From: Lysobacter enzymogenes
Lineage (GTDB): Bacteria > Pseudomonadota > Gammaproteobacteria > Xanthomonadales > Xanthomonadaceae
NCBI RefSeq assembly: GCF_023617245.1
Contig: NZ_CP067396.1
Location: 4,402,001 to 4,466,000 of the forward strand
DNA length: 64,000 bases
Direction: 5' to 3'
The position numbers and the translations under genes are program-made. The stretch's first letter is position 1. Each line of letters begins with the position of its first letter. The notes under the pieces are model-generated. The model saw only the letters and a program-made list of their open reading frames with translations, did not search any database and was not told where the DNA came from. Positions 61,617 through 64,000 of this stretch are shown in pieces.

Positions 61617-61654
61617 CATAAAAAACCGCCGAACGCGACGAGCGCGTCCGGCGG
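61617..61654 (-). terminator. Rho-independent terminator of the EF-G gene
   Basis: Stem CCGCCG-A-ACGCG / CGCGT-C-CGGCGG with one mismatch, loop ACGA, followed on the minus strand by TTTTTTAT. It lies 59 nt after the stop. Confidence 0.85.
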
Positions 61655-61712
61655 GGCATGACCAACAGGCCAAATGATGCAAAGCGCCCCGACCCGGCGG
61701 CCGGGGCCGGGC

Positions 61713-63773
61713 TCAGGCGGCCTTGGGGGCGCGCGCGGTTTCGTAACCGTCGAACACCATCGAGGCCGACGCCCGTCCCTGGGTCAGCGAACGCAGCGTC
61801 GTCGTGTAGCCCGACAACTGCGCCAGCGGCGCGCGCGCGCTCACGTCGCTGCGGCCGCCCTTGTCGTCGATCGACAGCACCCGGCCGGAACGCCGCTGCA
61901 GGTCGCCGACCACATCGCCGACGTTGCCCGCGGGCGTGTCGACCACCAACGCCATCACCGGTTCGAGCAGGGTCGTGCCGGCCTGGGCCAGCGCGGCCTT
62001 GAGCGCCTCGGCGGCGGCGCGTTGGAACGCCTGCTCCGAGGAGTCCACCGCGTGGGTCTCGCCGTCGGTCAGGCTGACGGTCAAACCCACCACCGGGAAG
62101 CCTTGCGGCCCTTCGGCCAGCGCCGCACGCAGCCCCTTCTCGGTCGCGCCGACGAAGTTGCGCGGGACCACGCCGCCGACGGTGCGGTCGACGAACTCGA
62201 AAAGTCCGTCTTCGCGCGGAACCACGTCGATGACCACGCGCGCGTACTGGCCGCTGCCGCCGGTCTGCTTGGACAGCTTGCCTTCCACGCCGCGCACCGC
62301 CCGGCTCGGCGTTTCCTGATAGGCCACGCGCGGCGAACCGGTGCGCACATCGACGTTCCACAGCTCGCGCAGGCGGTCGACCATCACTTCCAGGTGCAGC
62401 TCGCCCATGCCCCAGACCAAGGTCTCGCCGGTATCCGCATCGGTGCCGACGCGGAACGAGGGATCTTGCTGGGCCAGACTCGCCAAGCCCTGGCCGAGGC
62501 GGATCAGGTCGCCGGAGTTGGCCGCGGTCAGACGCCACGACAACACCGCCGGCTGCGCCTGGATGCTGTCGAGCGCCAGGCGCTCGCCGGCGTCGCTGAG
62601 CGTTTCGCCGCTGATCGCGTCTTTCCAGCCCACGACCGCGACGATTTCGCCGGCGTACGCCACCTCCACGTCCTGGCCGCGGTCGGCTTGCACGACCTGC
62701 AAACGGCCGACCCGCAGCGCCTTCTCGCGCCGCGACGCCCACACCGTGTCGCCGACCCGCAGCGTGCCCGAGTACAGGCGCACGAAGGTCTGCGCGCCGT
62801 GCTCCTGCTGCACGATCTTGAACACCAGGCCGGCCAGCGGGCCGTCCGCGTCGGGCGCCAGTTCGGTTTCGCCGCGTTCGCTTTGCGCGCGCACGGCCGG
62901 CCGGTCCAGCGGCGACGGCAGGTAATCGACGATGGCGTCGAGCAACGGTTCCACGCCCTTGTTCTTGAATGCGGAACCGGCCAGCACCGGGGTGCCCGCG
63001 CCGGCCAGGGTGGCCCGGCGCAACGCGGCCTTGAGCAGCGCGACGTCGACGGAGCGGCCGTCGAGAAAAGCCTCGGCGAGCGCGTCGTCGTGATCGGCGA
63101 CCGCTTCGACCAGGCGCTGGCGCGCCGGCTCGAAACGAGCGGTCTCCTCATCGCTCCACGCATGGCGCGACAGGTTGCCGGCTTCGTCCCACAGCACGCT
63201 TTCGCGCGCCACGTAATCGATCCAGCCGCTGAGCTCGGATTCGCTGCCGACGGTTTCGCCGAGCGCCCACGCCATCGCGTCGAGCTTCTCGCGCATCTGC
63301 GCGAGGGTGCTGTCGAGCGAGGCGCCGATGCGGTCCATCTTGTTGACGAACGCGATCAGCGGCACGCCGTGGCGGCGCGCCTGGCGCCACACGGTTTCCG
63401 ATTGCGGCTGCACGCCGTCGACGCCGCTGAACACCGCGACCGCGCCGTCGAGCACGCGCAGCGAACGTTCGACTTCGATGGCGAAGTCGATGTGGCCCGG
63501 GGTGTCGATGACGGTGAGGCGATGCTCGGCGCCGTCGTGCGGCGTCCAGCGCGCTTGCACGGCGGCCGCGCCGATGGTGATGCCGCGGCGGCGTTCGATC
63601 GGGTCGAAGTCGGTGGTGGCGGCGCCGTCGTGGACTTCGCCGGTGCGATGGATCGCGCCGGTTTTCCACAGCAGGCGTTCGGTCAGCGTGGTCTTGCCCG
63701 CGTCGACGTGGGCGATGATGCCGAGGTTGCGCCAGCGGCTGGCGGGGATAGTGCTGACAAGCGGGGTGTTCAT
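61713..63773 (-). CDS. Elongation factor G-like GTPase (second EF-G)
   Basis: 686 aa from the ATG at 63773; an in-frame TTG at 63797 would add eight. The five-domain EF-G layout is complete: G1 AHVDAGKTT (residues 21-29), switch I ERRRGITI, G3 DTPGHIDF, G4 NKMD, then domain II, domain III/IV (GELHLEVMVDRL, GSGQYARVVIDV) and C-terminal domain V. The sequence departs from usual EF-G in several places (ERRRGITI where EQERGITI is common, shorter domain IV loop), like the second copy FusA2 in related bacteria. It could serve recycling or translocation under stress or antibiotic. A leader ORF and stem-loop precede it. Confidence 0.9.
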   Translation of the reverse strand: MNTPLVSTIPASRWRNLGIIAHVDAGKTTLTERLLWKTGAIHRTGEVHDGAATTDFDPIERRRGITIGAAAVQARWTPHDGAEHRLTVIDTPGHIDFAIEVERSLRVLDGAVAVFSGVDGVQPQSETVWRQARRHGVPLIAFVNKMDRIGASLDSTLAQMREKLDAMAWALGETVGSESELSGWIDYVARESVLWDEAGNLSRHAWSDEETARFEPARQRLVEAVADHDDALAEAFLDGRSVDVALLKAALRRATLAGAGTPVLAGSAFKNKGVEPLLDAIVDYLPSPLDRPAVRAQSERGETELAPDADGPLAGLVFKIVQQEHGAQTFVRLYSGTLRVGDTVWASRREKALRVGRLQVVQADRGQDVEVAYAGEIVAVVGWKDAISGETLSDAGERLALDSIQAQPAVLSWRLTAANSGDLIRLGQGLASLAQQDPSFRVGTDADTGETLVWGMGELHLEVMVDRLRELWNVDVRTGSPRVAYQETPSRAVRGVEGKLSKQTGGSGQYARVVIDVVPREDGLFEFVDRTVGGVVPRNFVGATEKGLRAALAEGPQGFPVVGLTVSLTDGETHAVDSSEQAFQRAAAEALKAALAQAGTTLLEPVMALVVDTPAGNVGDVVGDLQRRSGRVLSIDDKGGRSDVSARAPLAQLSGYTTTLRSLTQGRASASMVFDGYETARAPKAA

Positions 63774-63808
63774 AAGAGTGTTCGCATTCGTGGCCAACGT
63801 CAGGGTCG

Positions 63809-63840
63809 CCGCGCGTCCCGGTTGGCTGCGGGATGCGCGG
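63809..63840 (-). promoter_or_regulatory. Stem-loop between leader ORF and EF-G gene
   Basis: A 12-bp stem (CCGCGCATCCCG / CGGGACGCGCGG, one A-C mismatch) with an 8-nt loop starts at the first base after the leader stop codon. No T tract follows, so a translational or Rho-dependent effect is more likely than intrinsic termination. Confidence 0.6.
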
Positions 63841-63870
63841 CTAGGCTTGGGTGTCTTCCGTGGTATTCAC
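63841..63870 (-). CDS. Nine-codon leader peptide upstream of EF-G
   Basis: GTG start at 63870, TAG at 63841, reading MNTTEDTQA. AAGGAG is at 63879-63884, 8 nt before the GTG, the best Shine-Dalgarno in this region and better than any before the EF-G start. The stop directly touches a strong stem-loop. The short ORF could sense translation by ribosome stalling, but it could also be accidental. Confidence 0.5.
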   Translation of the reverse strand: MNTTEDTQA

Positions 63871-63951
63871 GACACGTTCTCCTTGGTTTTCCGGGTGTTG
63901 CGATGAGGGGAAAGGCCGGCGCTCACGGCCGGCCGGTCGAAAAGCGGGCAA

Positions 63952-63976
63952 TAAAAAAGCACCCGGGCGGGTGCTT
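63952..63976 (-). terminator. Rho-independent terminator of a gene outside the window
   Basis: Stem AAGCACCC / GGGTGCTT with loop GGGC, followed on the minus strand by TTTTTT. It ends transcription from a minus-strand gene beyond 64000, so the EF-G unit must have its own promoter after this point. Confidence 0.85.
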
Positions 63977-64000
63977 GTTTCGTACGACTTCGGACGACGC

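Noticed and set aside
63841..63870. Leader ORF as the true N-terminus of EF-G
   Set aside because: It is out of frame with EF-G and ends in TAG; joining would need a frameshift and stop read-through.

Overview
The window is about 64 kb of very GC-rich chromosome from a member of the Xanthomonadaceae, most likely Lysobacter. The evidence is the block folC - SPOR protein - cvpA - purF, a Xanthomonas-type Zur box, many TonB-dependent receptors and secreted exopeptidases, tdh/kbl, bTHX, and abundant REP-like palindromes. No tRNA, rRNA, CRISPR array or prophage was recognised. The one autonomous mobile element is an IS30-family copy.

1-9.7 kb holds an outer-membrane barrel protein, ribosomal protein bTHX, and a zinc-homeostasis locus. 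In that locus a MerC-like membrane protein and a ZnuD-like receptor diverge from a perfect GTTATAGTATAAC Zur box, and zur itself lies 2.5 kb beyond the receptor. A MarR regulator, an MFS transporter whose upstream region is a 56-bp tandem repeat, gltX and lpxH complete this part. 9.9-22.5 kb has a second TonB receptor, two unknown small genes, a secreted DPP4-type S9 peptidase, a DUF455 protein and the purF/cvpA/SPOR/folC block, all on the minus strand. 22.5-23.7 kb is gene-free and made of nested palindromic repeats. 23.7-25.9 kb is serA followed after 4 nt by a histidine phosphatase that may be the phosphoserine phosphatase.

26.4-37.2 kb is the most accessory-looking part. It has three tandem small secreted two-cysteine peptides and three S46 dipeptidyl peptidases, whose selector residue predicts two DPP11-like and one DPP7-like enzyme. 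Between the second and third lies a probable type VI secretion cargo: a PAAR protein with a C-terminal HExxH metallopeptidase domain, overlapped by 4 nt by a lipoprotein gene that is a candidate immunity gene. 37.3-49.5 kb holds tdh-kbl (threonine catabolism), an orphan HNH endonuclease, a pair of related secreted helical proteins, a pseudouridine synthase, a tandem duplication of an OmpA-family porin, prpD and a DODA-type dioxygenase.

49.6-51.0 kb is a composite repeat interrupted by the IS30 element. 51.1-56.1 kb has a LysR regulator divergent from an MFS transporter, an SGNH hydrolase and a zinc-type alcohol dehydrogenase. 56.2-61.3 kb is a TonB receptor followed by an S9 peptidase, with an intrinsic terminator 23 nt before the peptidase start and an 18-bp palindrome upstream of the receptor. 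The window ends with a divergent second EF-G preceded by a 9-codon leader ORF whose stop abuts a 12-bp stem-loop, an arrangement that suggests attenuation.

The main themes are secreted proteolysis with peptide uptake, zinc acquisition, one interbacterial toxin-immunity candidate, and unusually dense repeats between genes.
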